NCBI RefSeq assembly: GCF_003355455.1
Contig: NZ_CP031357.1
Span: forward strand, 1,838,501 to 1,902,500
DNA from: Erythrobacter aureus
GTDB taxonomy: Bacteria > Pseudomonadota > Alphaproteobacteria > Sphingomonadales > Sphingomonadaceae
Length of the DNA stretch: 64,000 nucleotides
Direction: 5' to 3'
Shown: positions 8,641 to 17,137 of the stretch, in pieces
Layout: each line of letters begins with the position of its first letter
Numbering within the stretch: position 1 is the first letter of the stretch
Made by a program: the position numbers and the translations under genes
Notes under the pieces: generated by a model
Databases searched by the model: none
Told to the model about the DNA's origin: nothing
The model's input: only the letters and a program-made list of their open reading frames with translations

Positions 8641-9642
8641 ATGACATTTCGCACCGTTTTTGCCGATCCGATGTTGCGGATGCTTGCCGCAGCGATCGCT
8701 CTTGCCGCGCTGCTGCCTGCGAGCGGAGACGCCAGAGGTGTTGCGCAAACCGTTGCGAATGCGGCGATTTTCACTCTGTTTCTGCTCAACGGAATGCGTA
8801 TCGCCCGGCGTGATATCATTGCCGGTTTCGTGAATTGGCGGTTCCTGCTTCCCCTGGTTGTATGGGTGTTCGGCGCAATGGCCGTCATGGGCGCAGGTCT
8901 TGCATCGCTGGCCGAAGGGTGGTTGGCGCCTTCTGTCGCACTGGGATTCCTTTATCTCGGCACGCTTCCTTCGACGGTTCAGTCCGCAACATCTTACACC
9001 GCGCTAGCGAGAGGCAATGTGGCTCTGTCTGTGGTAGGTGCGGCCTTGCTCAACATTCTGGGCGTATTCGTCACGGTGCCGATTTTTCTGGCGCTGGGCG
9101 GCAGCGGAAGCGGCGGGGTGGGTTTCGAAACGATCGGCAAGATCATGGTGCTGCTGATTCTGCCATTCGCCATCGGACAGGCGGTTCAGGGGCTGACCGG
9201 TCCATTCGTGGCTCGACACGGGCTAAGGATAGTATGGGTGGATCGGTTTGCGATTTCAGCCGCGATCTATGTCGCTTTTTCCGGCGCGGTAGAGCAGGGG
9301 ATCTGGTCGCGCGTGGATGGTCCCGACTGGGCAGTCATAGGTCTTCTCGTCGCGGTATTTCTCGTGGCCGGCAATCTGGGCGCGTGGCTGGCTGGCGGGG
9401 CGCTCCGGCTGGAACGGCCCGAACGTACCGCTTTTCTTTTCGCCGGAGCGCAGAAAAGCGCTGCTGTGGGTGCTCCCCTCGCGACCATTCTGTTTCCGCC
9501 GGAGGAAGCTGGATTCATCGTGATCGCATTGCTGCTCTATCACTTCTTCCAACTGGTCGTAGCGGCACCGATTGCTACTCGGCTGGCACAGTCTCCACGT
9601 CCGGGTGACGGCGGTTATAGCGTACCGACCACCAGAAGCTGA
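8641..9642 (+). CDS. bile acid:sodium symporter family (SBF-like) permease
   Basis: A 333-residue membrane protein with about ten hydrophobic helices. It has the SBF/YfeH-like signature GTLPSTVQSATSYTALARGN in the middle and FAGAQKSAAVGAPLATILF near the end. Such proteins move organic acids or other anions with sodium; the substrate cannot be read here. ATG 8641 was preferred over an in-frame GTG at 8617 because the hydrophobic core follows more naturally. It lies 40 bases after prsT and could be read through from it. Its last 68 bases overlap the end of the DUF475 gene on the other strand. Confidence 0.85.
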   Translation: MTFRTVFADPMLRMLAAAIALAALLPASGDARGVAQTVANAAIFTLFLLNGMRIARRDIIAGFVNWRFLLPLVVWVFGAMAVMGAGLASLAEGWLAPSVALGFLYLGTLPSTVQSATSYTALARGNVALSVVGAALLNILGVFVTVPIFLALGGSGSGGVGFETIGKIMVLLILPFAIGQAVQGLTGPFVARHGLRIVWVDRFAISAAIYVAFSGAVEQGIWSRVDGPDWAVIGLLVAVFLVAGNLGAWLAGGALRLERPERTAFLFAGAQKSAAVGAPLATILFPPEEAGFIVIALLLYHFFQLVVAAPIATRLAQSPRPGDGGYSVPTTRS

Positions 9643-10642
9643 GCCCGATGAGAATGGCGCCGATCAATCCGGTAACGGTTTCGGGAATATGGATCTTCGC
9701 CGAAATGAGCATGATTGCACCCAGCACTATGATGGCCCAGAAAGCGCCGTGTTCGAGAAAACGATAGGCCGCCAACGTGCCCTTGCGCACGAGGTGGATG
9801 GTCATCGAGCGGACGAACATCGCGCCGATCGACAGGCCTAGCGCAATGACGATCATGTTGTTCGAAAGCGCGAAGGCGCCGATTACACCATCGAAACTGA
9901 AGCTGGCATCGAGGACGTTGAGGTAGAGAAAGCCCCCAAGCCCGCTGCGAACGACAGCACCGTGAAGTTTGGCCGTTTCTTCCTTCATTTCGAGGATCGC
10001 ATTGATCCCTTCGACAGCGATGAAGGTCACGAGACCGAGAATCCCGGCGACAAGGAAGGTCAAGGCCTCGTCCGGATCGAGCGTCGTGGAAATGCCCCAC
10101 AGGACGAGCAGCAGCAATGCGATTTCGGCGGCGGGCAGAGCAGCGAATTTCGCGAGGTGACGCTCGACGACGGCTATCCAGTGAATCTCTTTGTCGAGAT
10201 CGAAAAAGAACTTGAGGCCGACCATGGCGAGAAAAGCGCCGCCGAAACCGGCGATGCCGACATGGGCCGATGAGACAATGCGTTCGTATTCCTGTGGGTC
10301 GTTCAGCGAAAGATTGACCGTTTCCACCGGCCCCAGGCCCGCCGCGATCGCCACGATCGCCAGCGGGAATACGATCCGCATGCCGAATACGGCGAATGCG
10401 ATGCCCCAGGTCAGGAAGCGGCGCTGCCAGACCTCGTCCATCTCCTTGAGAACGGACGCATTGACGACTGCATTGTCGAAACTGAGCGAGACTTCGAGCA
10501 CCGACAGGACCACCACAATCCAGAGGAGCGACAACGTGCCTGTGACCGAGGCAGTGCTTGCCCAGCCGTACCACACCGCAAGGCCGAGGCAGAACAGGGT
10601 GAAGACGAGCGAAAAGCCGTAGAAACGCCAGAGCGTAGCCAT
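9575..10642 (-). CDS. DUF475 family (TerC-like) integral membrane protein
   Basis: A 355-residue protein with about nine membrane helices. The two conserved acidic signatures of DUF475 are present: SLSFDNAVVNA near residue 53 and LDASFSFDGVIGAFAL near 245. These resemble the paired DN motifs of TerC-type metal exporters, so metal ion transport or protection is a fair guess. It lies 18 bases after panB on the same strand and is probably co-transcribed with it. Its C-terminus overlaps the convergent SBF permease gene by 68 bases. Confidence 0.87.
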   Translation of the reverse strand: MATLWRFYGFSLVFTLFCLGLAVWYGWASTASVTGTLSLLWIVVVLSVLEVSLSFDNAVVNASVLKEMDEVWQRRFLTWGIAFAVFGMRIVFPLAIVAIAAGLGPVETVNLSLNDPQEYERIVSSAHVGIAGFGGAFLAMVGLKFFFDLDKEIHWIAVVERHLAKFAALPAAEIALLLLVLWGISTTLDPDEALTFLVAGILGLVTFIAVEGINAILEMKEETAKLHGAVVRSGLGGFLYLNVLDASFSFDGVIGAFALSNNMIVIALGLSIGAMFVRSMTIHLVRKGTLAAYRFLEHGAFWAIIVLGAIMLISAKIHIPETVTGLIGAILIGLSFWWSVRYNRRHPDVETVPAE

Positions 10643-10660
10643 GTTTCGAGATCCCTAAAT

Positions 10661-11533
10661 TCAGCGTTTGGGCTGGTAGGTCTGGTCTTCGGTCGGGAAG
10701 CGGCGCGCGCGCACTTCCTCGGCATAGTGCGCCACGGTCTTTTCGATGACGCTGGCGATGTCTTCGTACTTTTTCACGAAGCGGGGCACGCGATCGAACA
10801 TGCCCAGCATGTCTTCGGTCACCAGCACCTGTCCGTCGCACTGTGCCGAGGCACCGATTCCGATAGTGGGGCAGGAAACCGATTTGGTGGCCTCGATTGC
10901 AATCGGCTCGAGCACCCCTTCGAGCACGATGGCGAATGCGCCGGCGTCGTCCAGCGCCTTGGCATCGCCGACGATCTTCTTGGCTTCCGCATCGTCCCGC
11001 CCCCGCGCGGCATAGCCGCCAAGGACGTTTACCGCCTGCGGGGTCAGCCCGACATGTCCCATGACCGGTATGCCGCGCTGGTTGAGGAAGGAAACCGTCT
11101 CGGCCATCTGTTCGCCGCCCTCGAGCTTCACGGCAGCCGCACCCGATTGCTTGAGCAGGAAGGTCGCGCTTTCGAAGGCTTGCTGTGGTGACTGTTCATA
11201 GGAACCGAATGGCATGTCCACCACGACCACCGAATGGTAACTGCCGCGCACGACTGCGGCGGCATGGTTGGCCATCATATCCAGCGTCACGGGTATGGTT
11301 GTCGGCAGGCCGTAGATCACTTGGGCCAGCGAATCCCCCACCAGCAGTATATCGCAATGGGCGTCGAGCAGTTGCGCCTGGCGCGCGGTGTATGCGGTCA
11401 GCATGACGAGTGGATCACGGGTCTCGCCATCGGCTTTGTGCGCGCGGATTTTCGGCACTGTCAGCCGCTTCATCGGCTGGGGTGTAGGGTTGGCCCGGCT
11501 GGTGCTCGTATCGAGCTGGAAGGTCGTCGACAT
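10661..11533 (-). CDS. panB: 3-methyl-2-oxobutanoate hydroxymethyltransferase
   Basis: A 290-residue TIM-barrel enzyme. It makes ketopantoate from 2-oxoisovalerate and methylene-tetrahydrofolate, the first step of pantothenate synthesis. Family signatures are MLTAYTARQAQLLDAH, ILLVGDSLAQVIYG (metal-binding Asp), VVVDMPFGSYEQSP, KLEGGEQMAETV, PVMGHVGLTPQAVN and TIGIGASAQCDGQVLV. The N-terminal 25 residues are less conserved, and an alternative start exists at Met21 (PQPMKRLTVPKI). The gene diverges from the NSS transporter across 127 bases. Confidence 0.97.
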   Translation of the reverse strand: MSTTFQLDTSTSRANPTPQPMKRLTVPKIRAHKADGETRDPLVMLTAYTARQAQLLDAHCDILLVGDSLAQVIYGLPTTIPVTLDMMANHAAAVVRGSYHSVVVVDMPFGSYEQSPQQAFESATFLLKQSGAAAVKLEGGEQMAETVSFLNQRGIPVMGHVGLTPQAVNVLGGYAARGRDDAEAKKIVGDAKALDDAGAFAIVLEGVLEPIAIEATKSVSCPTIGIGASAQCDGQVLVTEDMLGMFDRVPRFVKKYEDIASVIEKTVAHYAEEVRARRFPTEDQTYQPKR

Positions 11534-11618
11534 GCGGCTCCACTAGCAAGCGCGTGGATGATGGCCAAGCGAAGCTTGGAATCCTGCGGAATTGCGTGTT
11601 TAAGGGCGCTCTTGTGAT

Positions 11619-11639
11619 ACGCGGCAGGGATCGCCGCGT
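11619..11639 (+). other. hairpin in the 5' leader of the NSS transporter gene
   Basis: A 7-bp perfect inverted repeat (ACGCGGC-N7-GCCGCGT) ends 21 bases before the NSS start codon and is followed by the likely ribosome site GGAGAGGAAA. It might affect mRNA stability or be an operator. No known riboswitch is recognised. Confidence 0.3.
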
Positions 11640-11660
11640 CTGGAGAGGAAAAATCTGAAC

Positions 11661-13091
11661 ATGGTCGCCACCACGACTACGACGGGCGAGGGCTGGTCCT
11701 CACGCACCGCATTCATCCTCGCGGCGGTCGGTGCCGCCGTAGGGCTTGGCAATATCTGGCGTTTCCCGACGCTTGCCGGGGAAAGCGGCGGCGGGGCCTT
11801 TGTGATTTTCTATATCGGCTGCGTGTTTTTGCTGGGTCTGCCATTGGTGCTTTCCGAAATTTTCATCGGCAAAGTCGGGCAAACAGATGCGATCGGCTCG
11901 ATCCGCCGTGTGGCGGCACAATCGCACGTAGCGCCAAGCTGGTCGATTTTCGGCGCGATTGGGGCAGTGGCGGCTTTTCTGATCGTCTCTTTCTATTCGG
12001 TCGTCGCCGGTTGGGTGCTCTATTACGCTGCCATCATGGGGGCCGATCTCCTCTCTGCCATCGCGGCCGGTGATCCCTTCCGCGGTGCGCTGGTGGGTGA
12101 AAGCCAGGAACAGATCCAGCAGCGCCTGGGAGACATGTTTGCCAACCCGGGGCTGCTTCTGGGCGTCCACTTCCTGTTCATGGGCGCGACCCTCTACATC
12201 GTGGCGCGGGGCGTCAGTTCGGGCATCGAGAAAGCTGCGACCTATCTCATGCCAATGTTTTTTGTCCTGCTTGTAGGTCTCGTGGTTTATGGTGCGATTG
12301 AAGGCGATATTGGCGATGCGGTGGCCTTCCTGTTCACTCCGGATTGGTCGAAGCTGACGCCGCAGGTCATGAATTCTGCTCTCGGGCAGGCGCTGTTCTC
12401 GCTGTCGCTGGGCGTGGCTGGGCTGATTACCTATGGCTCTTATATCAAGGAAGGCGGCGGATTGGGGCCGACGGCGGCAATGATCGCGATTGCCGATACC
12501 AGCGTGGCGCTTCTGGCGGGGCTGATGATCTTTCCCATCGTCCTTGCGGTGGGGCTCGATCCCGCAGCCGGGCCGACGCTGGTTTTCCAGACACTCCCCT
12601 TCGCCTTCCAGGCGATGCCGGCAGGCGCCCTGTTCGGTTTTCTGTTCTTCGTCCTGATTTTGGTGGCGGCGATTACGAGCTCGATTTCGCTGCTGGAGGT
12701 TCCGACGGCCTATGGCGTCGGCGAACGCGGTTGGAGCCGTCCGAAGTCGGCGCTCATTTTCGGCGGCGGCGCGTTTCTCATCGGGATCGCCTGTTTGCTC
12801 GGGTACAATGTCTGGTCGGATGTGCGCCCGCTGGGCTTTTGGTCGCTGTTCGAGAACACGGATATTCTCGATACGGTTGACGGCTTCACCGGGAAGGTCA
12901 TGCTGCCTGTCGGTGCATTGCTGACGTCCATTTTCATTGGCTGGAAAGCCGATGAGAATTTGCTGCGTACAACGACAGGTCTTTCGCCTTGGGCCTTCAA
13001 TCTGTGGCGTTTCCTGCTCGCATGGCTTTGCCCGCTTGCGGTGGCGACCATTCTGGTGACCGGCCTGTTTCCTGGAATCCTCGGGGCGTGA
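11661..13091 (+). CDS. sodium-dependent transporter, NSS (SNF) family
   Basis: A 476-residue membrane protein with about eleven to twelve helices. The first helix carries the sodium-binding signature AAVGAAVGLGNIWRFPTLAGESGGGAF (shown here only in part: VGLGNIWRFP), diagnostic of the neurotransmitter:sodium symporter family (LeuT, TnaT). Bacterial members take up amino acids with sodium; the substrate is not readable. A purine-rich ribosome site (GGAGAGGAAA) precedes ATG 11661, and a strong terminator follows the stop. It stands alone, divergent from panB. Confidence 0.93.
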   Translation: MVATTTTTGEGWSSRTAFILAAVGAAVGLGNIWRFPTLAGESGGGAFVIFYIGCVFLLGLPLVLSEIFIGKVGQTDAIGSIRRVAAQSHVAPSWSIFGAIGAVAAFLIVSFYSVVAGWVLYYAAIMGADLLSAIAAGDPFRGALVGESQEQIQQRLGDMFANPGLLLGVHFLFMGATLYIVARGVSSGIEKAATYLMPMFFVLLVGLVVYGAIEGDIGDAVAFLFTPDWSKLTPQVMNSALGQALFSLSLGVAGLITYGSYIKEGGGLGPTAAMIAIADTSVALLAGLMIFPIVLAVGLDPAAGPTLVFQTLPFAFQAMPAGALFGFLFFVLILVAAITSSISLLEVPTAYGVGERGWSRPKSALIFGGGAFLIGIACLLGYNVWSDVRPLGFWSLFENTDILDTVDGFTGKVMLPVGALLTSIFIGWKADENLLRTTTGLSPWAFNLWRFLLAWLCPLAVATILVTGLFPGILGA

Positions 13092-13097
13092 CACGAT

Positions 13098-13130
13098 AAA
13101 GGGCCGCTCCACCAGGGGGCGGCCCTTTGG
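13098..13130. terminator. terminator between NSS gene and convergent gene
   Basis: A 10-bp perfect GC-rich stem (AAAGGGCCGC with GCGGCCCTTT) starts 7 bases after the NSS stop. The A and T tracts flanking the stem could let it work in both directions, ending the minus-strand gene at 13159 as well. Confidence 0.8.
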
Positions 13131-13158
13131 CGACCGTATTCTTGTTGTTGGATCGGTG

Positions 13159-13644
13159 TTAGATATCGACTGATTCAGCGTGGCGATCTTCGGCTTCGTC
13201 ATGGACATTCATGCCGAGCGCCATCTTGGCGGTATTGAGCAAACCAAGATCGCCGCTCCAGATTTCGGCTTCACCGAGATCCATGCGCAGGAAAAGGATG
13301 TCGGGATCATCCTTGCCGCCATCGTACCAGGCCTCGACGAAATTGTTCCAGAACTGGTCGAAGCGTTCCTTGCTGGTTTCGACGGCAAGCGTACCATCGA
13401 ACCGGGCGAACATGTCGTGATCCTTGCCGGAAAAGCTGGCCTTGACCTTGCCGAGCTGGGCAAAGGTCGAGCTTTTCTGAGTGAAGAACCAGATTGCGCT
13501 GTTGGCGTCTTCGTCGAGCTGGGCGGTCATCGGCACCGATGTCTGCGATTGGCCGTCCAGTTCGAGGAAAAGGAAGGGCGAGTCGGCAAGCGCCAGCCAG
13601 AATTTTTTCTTGAGTTCTTCGGAATTGCCGTCGGAATATTTCAT
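13159..13644 (-). CDS. general-stress-type pyridoxamine 5'-phosphate oxidase-like protein
   Basis: A 161-residue protein with the split-barrel FMN-binding fold of the GSP26/YaiE-like stress proteins. Recognisable parts are FLELDGQSQTSVPMTAQLDEDANSA (here in part), IWFFTQKSST, a strand-rich centre ending FDGTLAV, and the C-terminal block DDPDILFLRMDLGEAEIW. Family members bind flavin or deazaflavin cofactors, but the reaction is usually unknown. ATG 13644 is supported by a GAAAGG ribosome site. The gene is divergent from imuA, with 148 bases between them that contain the imuA promoter and LexA box. Confidence 0.82.
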   Translation of the reverse strand: MKYSDGNSEELKKKFWLALADSPFLFLELDGQSQTSVPMTAQLDEDANSAIWFFTQKSSTFAQLGKVKASFSGKDHDMFARFDGTLAVETSKERFDQFWNNFVEAWYDGGKDDPDILFLRMDLGEAEIWSGDLGLLNTAKMALGMNVHDEAEDRHAESVDI

Positions 13645-13740
13645 CGAATGCGCCTTTCGTAATTGCGTTTGGTTTTCAAACGAATGCGCGTGATTCGGTG
13701 TTCCCTTGGGTGCGCCGGAACGGGGCAGTGGAAGGACGAA

Positions 13741-13769
13741 TTGCGAATCGATTGGATATGGAACATAAT
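13741..13769 (+). promoter_or_regulatory. predicted sigma-70-type promoter of imuA
   Basis: A -35 like TTGCGA at 13741-13746 and a -10 like CATAAT at 13764-13769, separated by 17 bases. The -10 lies inside the LexA box, as expected for a repressed SOS promoter. The predicted transcript start is near 13776, about 17 bases before ATG 13793. Confidence 0.5.
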
Positions 13770-13775
13770 GAGAAC
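13761..13775 (+). promoter_or_regulatory. LexA box (SOS box) upstream of imuA
   Basis: A perfect GAAC-N7-GAAC direct repeat (GAACATAATGAGAAC), the known LexA operator of Alphaproteobacteria. It sits 17 bases before the imuA start codon and covers the predicted -10 element. DNA damage induction of imuA-imuB is therefore expected. Confidence 0.9.
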
Positions 13776-13792
13776 GAATAGCTTGATTTCCT

Positions 13793-14575
13793 ATGTCCCG
13801 ATTCAACCCTGTCTCCATGCCGTCCACAGCCTTCGAAGACGTCGCTGCTCTTTCTGCGCAGCGAAGCATACGTTGGTGCCCGGGCTTGGCTGCAAGGCAG
13901 GGTCTCGCGCTGCACAACGAGGTTTTCGCCTCCTCGTGCGAGGGGGCGGGAGCGGGAGTCGCCCTGAGCCTGGCATTGGACGACTGGCGTAGCTTGCCGC
14001 GCGCAGAGGCTTGTGAAGCGCATGACCGGCGTAGCGTGCTGTGGGTCCAGACACGCGAAGCGGCGCGGCGCGTTGGACGCCCATACCGCGCGGGTTTGCC
14101 TGAATATCTGCAGGCACGGATTGTTCACGTACGCGCGGAAAAGACGGAAGATGCTCTCTTCGCCATCGAGGAAGGGCTGCGCTGCCGAGAACTCGCTTTC
14201 GTGATCGGGGAAATCGTCGGCAATCCCAAAGCGCTCGATTTCACTGCGTCGCGTCGCCTGACACTGGCGAGCGAAAAGCATGGTGTGCCCCTGTTTCTCG
14301 TGAGACTGGATGCGGTACGCGATCTCTCTTCTGCGCGAATGCGGTGGGAGGTGTCTTCGGCCCCATCGCCTGCCCCGCGCTGGAACGGGCAGGCGCCTGG
14401 AGCGCCGCGTTGGCGGGCTGAGCTGTTCCGCGCACGCATGCATGCGCCGGGCGAATGGGTGCTGGGCGAAGAGCAGGGCAGGTTGATAGCGGACAGGGTG
14501 CAGCGCAAAGCAGACGAAGCGGGGGCCGACTGGACGGCGGGATTGCGCTTGCGGCATCCGCCGCTACGGGCGTGA
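13793..14575 (+). CDS. imuA: ImuA, mutasome accessory protein (RecA/SulA-like)
   Basis: A 260-residue protein of the ImuA family, which works with ImuB and DnaE2 in damage-induced mutagenesis. It has a RecA-like core without a recognisable Walker A motif, as is usual for ImuA. Conserved parts include RSVLWVQT near residue 82, AFVIGEI near 138, SRRLTLASEKHGVPLFLVRL near 155-175, and a C-terminal WEVSSAPS block. The stop overlaps the imuB GTG by 4 bases. ATG 13793 is chosen because the LexA box and promoter lie just upstream; Met9 (13817) is a possible second start. Confidence 0.88.
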   Translation: MSRFNPVSMPSTAFEDVAALSAQRSIRWCPGLAARQGLALHNEVFASSCEGAGAGVALSLALDDWRSLPRAEACEAHDRRSVLWVQTREAARRVGRPYRAGLPEYLQARIVHVRAEKTEDALFAIEEGLRCRELAFVIGEIVGNPKALDFTASRRLTLASEKHGVPLFLVRLDAVRDLSSARMRWEVSSAPSPAPRWNGQAPGAPRWRAELFRARMHAPGEWVLGEEQGRLIADRVQRKADEAGADWTAGLRLRHPPLRA

Positions 14576-16146
14576 GCGCGCAGCCTGCGGGTGTATCGCG
14601 TTCCCGCCGTATCCTGTCGATCTGGCTTCCCGCGCTGGCGATGGATCGCTGGCAATTGGACAAGAGGAGGAAGGCAGAGACCGTTCGGGACGGGCCTTTA
14701 GTCCTGATTGCGGATCATGCGCATGGTCCACGGATCGAGGCAGTCAATCGCGCCGCGACTGCCGCTGGTGCGCGCAGGGGCATGATGCTTGCCGATGCGC
14801 GCGCATTGTGCCCCGCAATCGTCACCGCGCCTTCCGATCCGGCGGGCGATCTGACTTTCCTCGAAGATGTCGCCATATGGGCGCAGCGTTGGGGGCCTTG
14901 GTCTGCACTCGATGTACCCGATAGCCTGTTGGTCGATGTGACTGCGGTACCGCATCTGTTCGGTGGCGAGGAACGCCTGCTGGACGATGTGTACGAAGCT
15001 TTCGCCAGACGGCGGTTGACCATTCGTGCCGCCATCGCCCCGACTGCCGGAGCAGCCTGGGCCATGACCCATTTCGGCCCGGATAGGGCAATTGTGGAGC
15101 GGGGCGAGCCAATCGAGCGCGCCTTGGCCGACCTGCCCGTGGCCGCGCTGCGGCTCGATCAGGATGTGCTGACCGTTCTGCGCCGCCTCGGCCTCAAGCG
15201 CCTGGGCGAGATTGGCACCATTGGCCGCGATGCGATCCAGAGGCGTTTTCGCAATCGTAAATCGCCTGCCGCCAACCCTCTGATCCGGCTCGACCAATTG
15301 TTTGGCCGTGTACCCGAGCCGCTCTTGCCGGTGATCCCGCAACAAATGCCGCTGGTTCAGCGCCGTCTGGTCGAACCGATCCGGCATCGCGAATTGCTCG
15401 ACCGGGTGGTTGCCGACCTTGCCGATGACATGGCACGCGAACTCGAGGGGCAGGGGCAGGGTGCGCGGCGGCTCGAACTGGGGCTGTGGCGCGTGGATGG
15501 CGAGCTGGTGGTTCGCCGCCTTGAAATGGCCGAGGCCACGCGCGATCCGGCGCATATCGTGCGGCTCTTCGCTGCCCGTCTCGACGATATAGATGCTGGC
15601 TTCGGGATCGAAATGCTGCGCCTGCGCGCCAACTGGGCCGAACCATTGGCGCTGGAGCAGGCCGATATCGAGGCGGCGACGGAAAACCGTGGAACCAGTC
15701 TTGCGGCCTGTATCGACAGGCTGACGGTACGGCTCGGTGCACAGGCGATCAACCGTCCGATACCGTTCGCCAGCCACATCCCCGAACGAGCGCAGCGTTG
15801 GCAGTCGCCGCTCGAACCCGAAGCGGCTTCGCAGGGGCAATTGGCCTTCCATGCGCGGCCGCTTTCGCTGCTCGACACTCCGGAGAAAATCGCGGTGCTT
15901 TATGCGACGCCCGATGGCTATCCGCAGCGTTTCCGCTGGCGTGGACAGGTCCATGAGGTCGCGCGGGTGGAAGGGCCTGAGCGGATCGCGCCCGAATGGT
16001 GGCGCGAATGGGGCAGGGCACGTCTACGCGACTATTACCGGATCGAGGACGAAGAAGGGCGGCGTTACTGGATTTACCGCCTGGGTATCATCGGCGACGG
16101 GCGCGGCGGTCCGCCCGACTGGTATCTGCAGGGGCTATACGCCTGA
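14572..16146 (+). CDS. imuB: ImuB, catalytically dead Y-family polymerase-like protein
   Basis: A 524-residue Y-family homologue starting at GTG 14572, overlapping imuA by 4 bases. The N-terminus RRILSIWLPALAMDRW is typical of ImuB. The Y-family catalytic SIDE motif is absent: the equivalent segment reads DSLLVDVTAVPHLFGGEE. The protein should therefore bridge DNA, the sliding clamp and DnaE2 rather than polymerise. A helix-hairpin-helix-like part (VLRRLGLKRLGEIGTI) and the C-terminal PDWYLQGLYA ending are as in the family. GQLAFHARPLSLLD near residue 420 is where a weak clamp-binding motif (QLxxF-like) could lie; that is a guess. It forms one SOS unit with imuA. Confidence 0.93.
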   Translation: MSAQPAGVSRSRRILSIWLPALAMDRWQLDKRRKAETVRDGPLVLIADHAHGPRIEAVNRAATAAGARRGMMLADARALCPAIVTAPSDPAGDLTFLEDVAIWAQRWGPWSALDVPDSLLVDVTAVPHLFGGEERLLDDVYEAFARRRLTIRAAIAPTAGAAWAMTHFGPDRAIVERGEPIERALADLPVAALRLDQDVLTVLRRLGLKRLGEIGTIGRDAIQRRFRNRKSPAANPLIRLDQLFGRVPEPLLPVIPQQMPLVQRRLVEPIRHRELLDRVVADLADDMARELEGQGQGARRLELGLWRVDGELVVRRLEMAEATRDPAHIVRLFAARLDDIDAGFGIEMLRLRANWAEPLALEQADIEAATENRGTSLAACIDRLTVRLGAQAINRPIPFASHIPERAQRWQSPLEPEAASQGQLAFHARPLSLLDTPEKIAVLYATPDGYPQRFRWRGQVHEVARVEGPERIAPEWWREWGRARLRDYYRIEDEEGRRYWIYRLGIIGDGRGGPPDWYLQGLYA

Positions 16147-16189
16147 CAGGCGAGTGCCACCCGACCGCCTGGGCCGGGTGGCAGAATAC

Positions 16190-16912
16190 TTATTCCGGCG
16201 CGACCAGAAGGCGCGAGCCGAGCGGTTGTAGAGAGCGGGCGCTGGGACCGAGATTGGCTTCCATCGCGGCGATCTGTTCGGCGCTGGCGGTCATCGGCGC
16301 TTCGGCGACATGCCAGTTTACACCTTCGCTACACGGCGGCGTGGTAAGCGAGCCCATATAGCGATAGACGTCGAGCTCATCGGGGACCATATCGTTCACG
16401 TCGAAAGACACGGCAGTTCCCTTGCCCTTGCCGACACCGTCGACGATCGTGGTCAGCGCCGGGTTGGCCGCGCCCTCTTCGAACATTACGCCAAGCACGC
16501 CCAGTTCACCAGCCTTGGTGGCATGTACGAAATGTGCCACCAGCGGGTAGCGTTCGCCATCGACCGCATGTTCGGCAGGCGTATGGAAATGCACCTGAAT
16601 GAGGTTGAATTCCTTGCCGCCCGAATTCATGCCGAGCCCGGCTGCGAAGTCGACCTGCACTTTTTCTTCGCCAAGAGCGATAGTGCCATTGGCATCGCCG
16701 AAATTGGTATCGAGTTGAACATCGCCGCGAGCATTGGGGGCGCCGAGGTCGATCGGCGACTGGTTGAGGCCAGCATCGCACAACGCATAGGCCGCGTTCA
16801 CGCTGGCCCAGCGCTCGGGGCTGGTGCCGTCACCGAAATTCCAGTCCTTTTCCGCAGCGGCAAGAGGCGCGGTGGCGAAGCCGAGGATGGCAAGGGAAGC
16901 GAGATATTTCAT
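16190..16912 (-). CDS. alpha-class carbonic anhydrase, periplasmic
   Basis: A 240-residue enzyme with a cleaved signal peptide (MKYLASLAILGFATAPLAAA). Zinc ligands fit the alpha class: FHTPAEH block with VHFH near residue 105 and AHFVH near 125. NQSPIDL near residue 48 and the SLTTPPCSEGVNWHV block are also diagnostic. It hydrates CO2 in the periplasm. The Met at 16912 was chosen over 16969 because the signal peptide starts there. The gene is alone on the minus strand between the two SOS transcription units, and it has no obvious link to DNA repair. Confidence 0.93.
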   Translation of the reverse strand: MKYLASLAILGFATAPLAAAEKDWNFGDGTSPERWASVNAAYALCDAGLNQSPIDLGAPNARGDVQLDTNFGDANGTIALGEEKVQVDFAAGLGMNSGGKEFNLIQVHFHTPAEHAVDGERYPLVAHFVHATKAGELGVLGVMFEEGAANPALTTIVDGVGKGKGTAVSFDVNDMVPDELDVYRYMGSLTTPPCSEGVNWHVAEAPMTASAEQIAAMEANLGPSARSLQPLGSRLLVAPE

Positions 16913-17120
16913 TGCATACTCCAGACAGGCGACCTGGTGGCCGCGAGGTGTAGGTATGCCGACGATCACGTAAGAATTTGGTCAGGCCGTCGGCGTTACG
17001 TACGTCCGACATCACGAGCACATATGCACTCGCCAGAGGGGCCCGGTCCGTACATGCAGTATGCAGAAATCGACCAAAAGTTCCATCCTTTGTCATTTGA
17101 CATTGGCGAAAGGCCGTGTG

Positions 17121-17135
17121 GAACATATAAGGAAC
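17121..17135 (+). promoter_or_regulatory. LexA box upstream of the splB-like/udgX/dnaE2 operon
   Basis: A second perfect GAAC-N7-GAAC (GAACATATAAGGAAC). It ends 2 bases before the ATG at 17138 and includes the likely Shine-Dalgarno (AAGGA, 17129-17133). A TTGACA at 17097-17102 may be the -35 element, with the -10 hidden in the box. The box places the radical SAM, UdgX and DnaE2 genes in the SOS regulon. Confidence 0.9.
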
Positions 17136-17137
17136 AG

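Noticed and set aside
11700..13208. A 502-residue open frame opposite the NSS transporter.
   Set aside because: Antisense shadow with low-complexity Arg/Gln-rich sequence; the sense gene has clear family motifs.
16310..17137. The radical SAM frame stays open some 800 bases further upstream.
   Set aside because: This part is antisense to the carbonic anhydrase gene and its promoter. The conserved start, ribosome site and LexA box all support ATG 17138.
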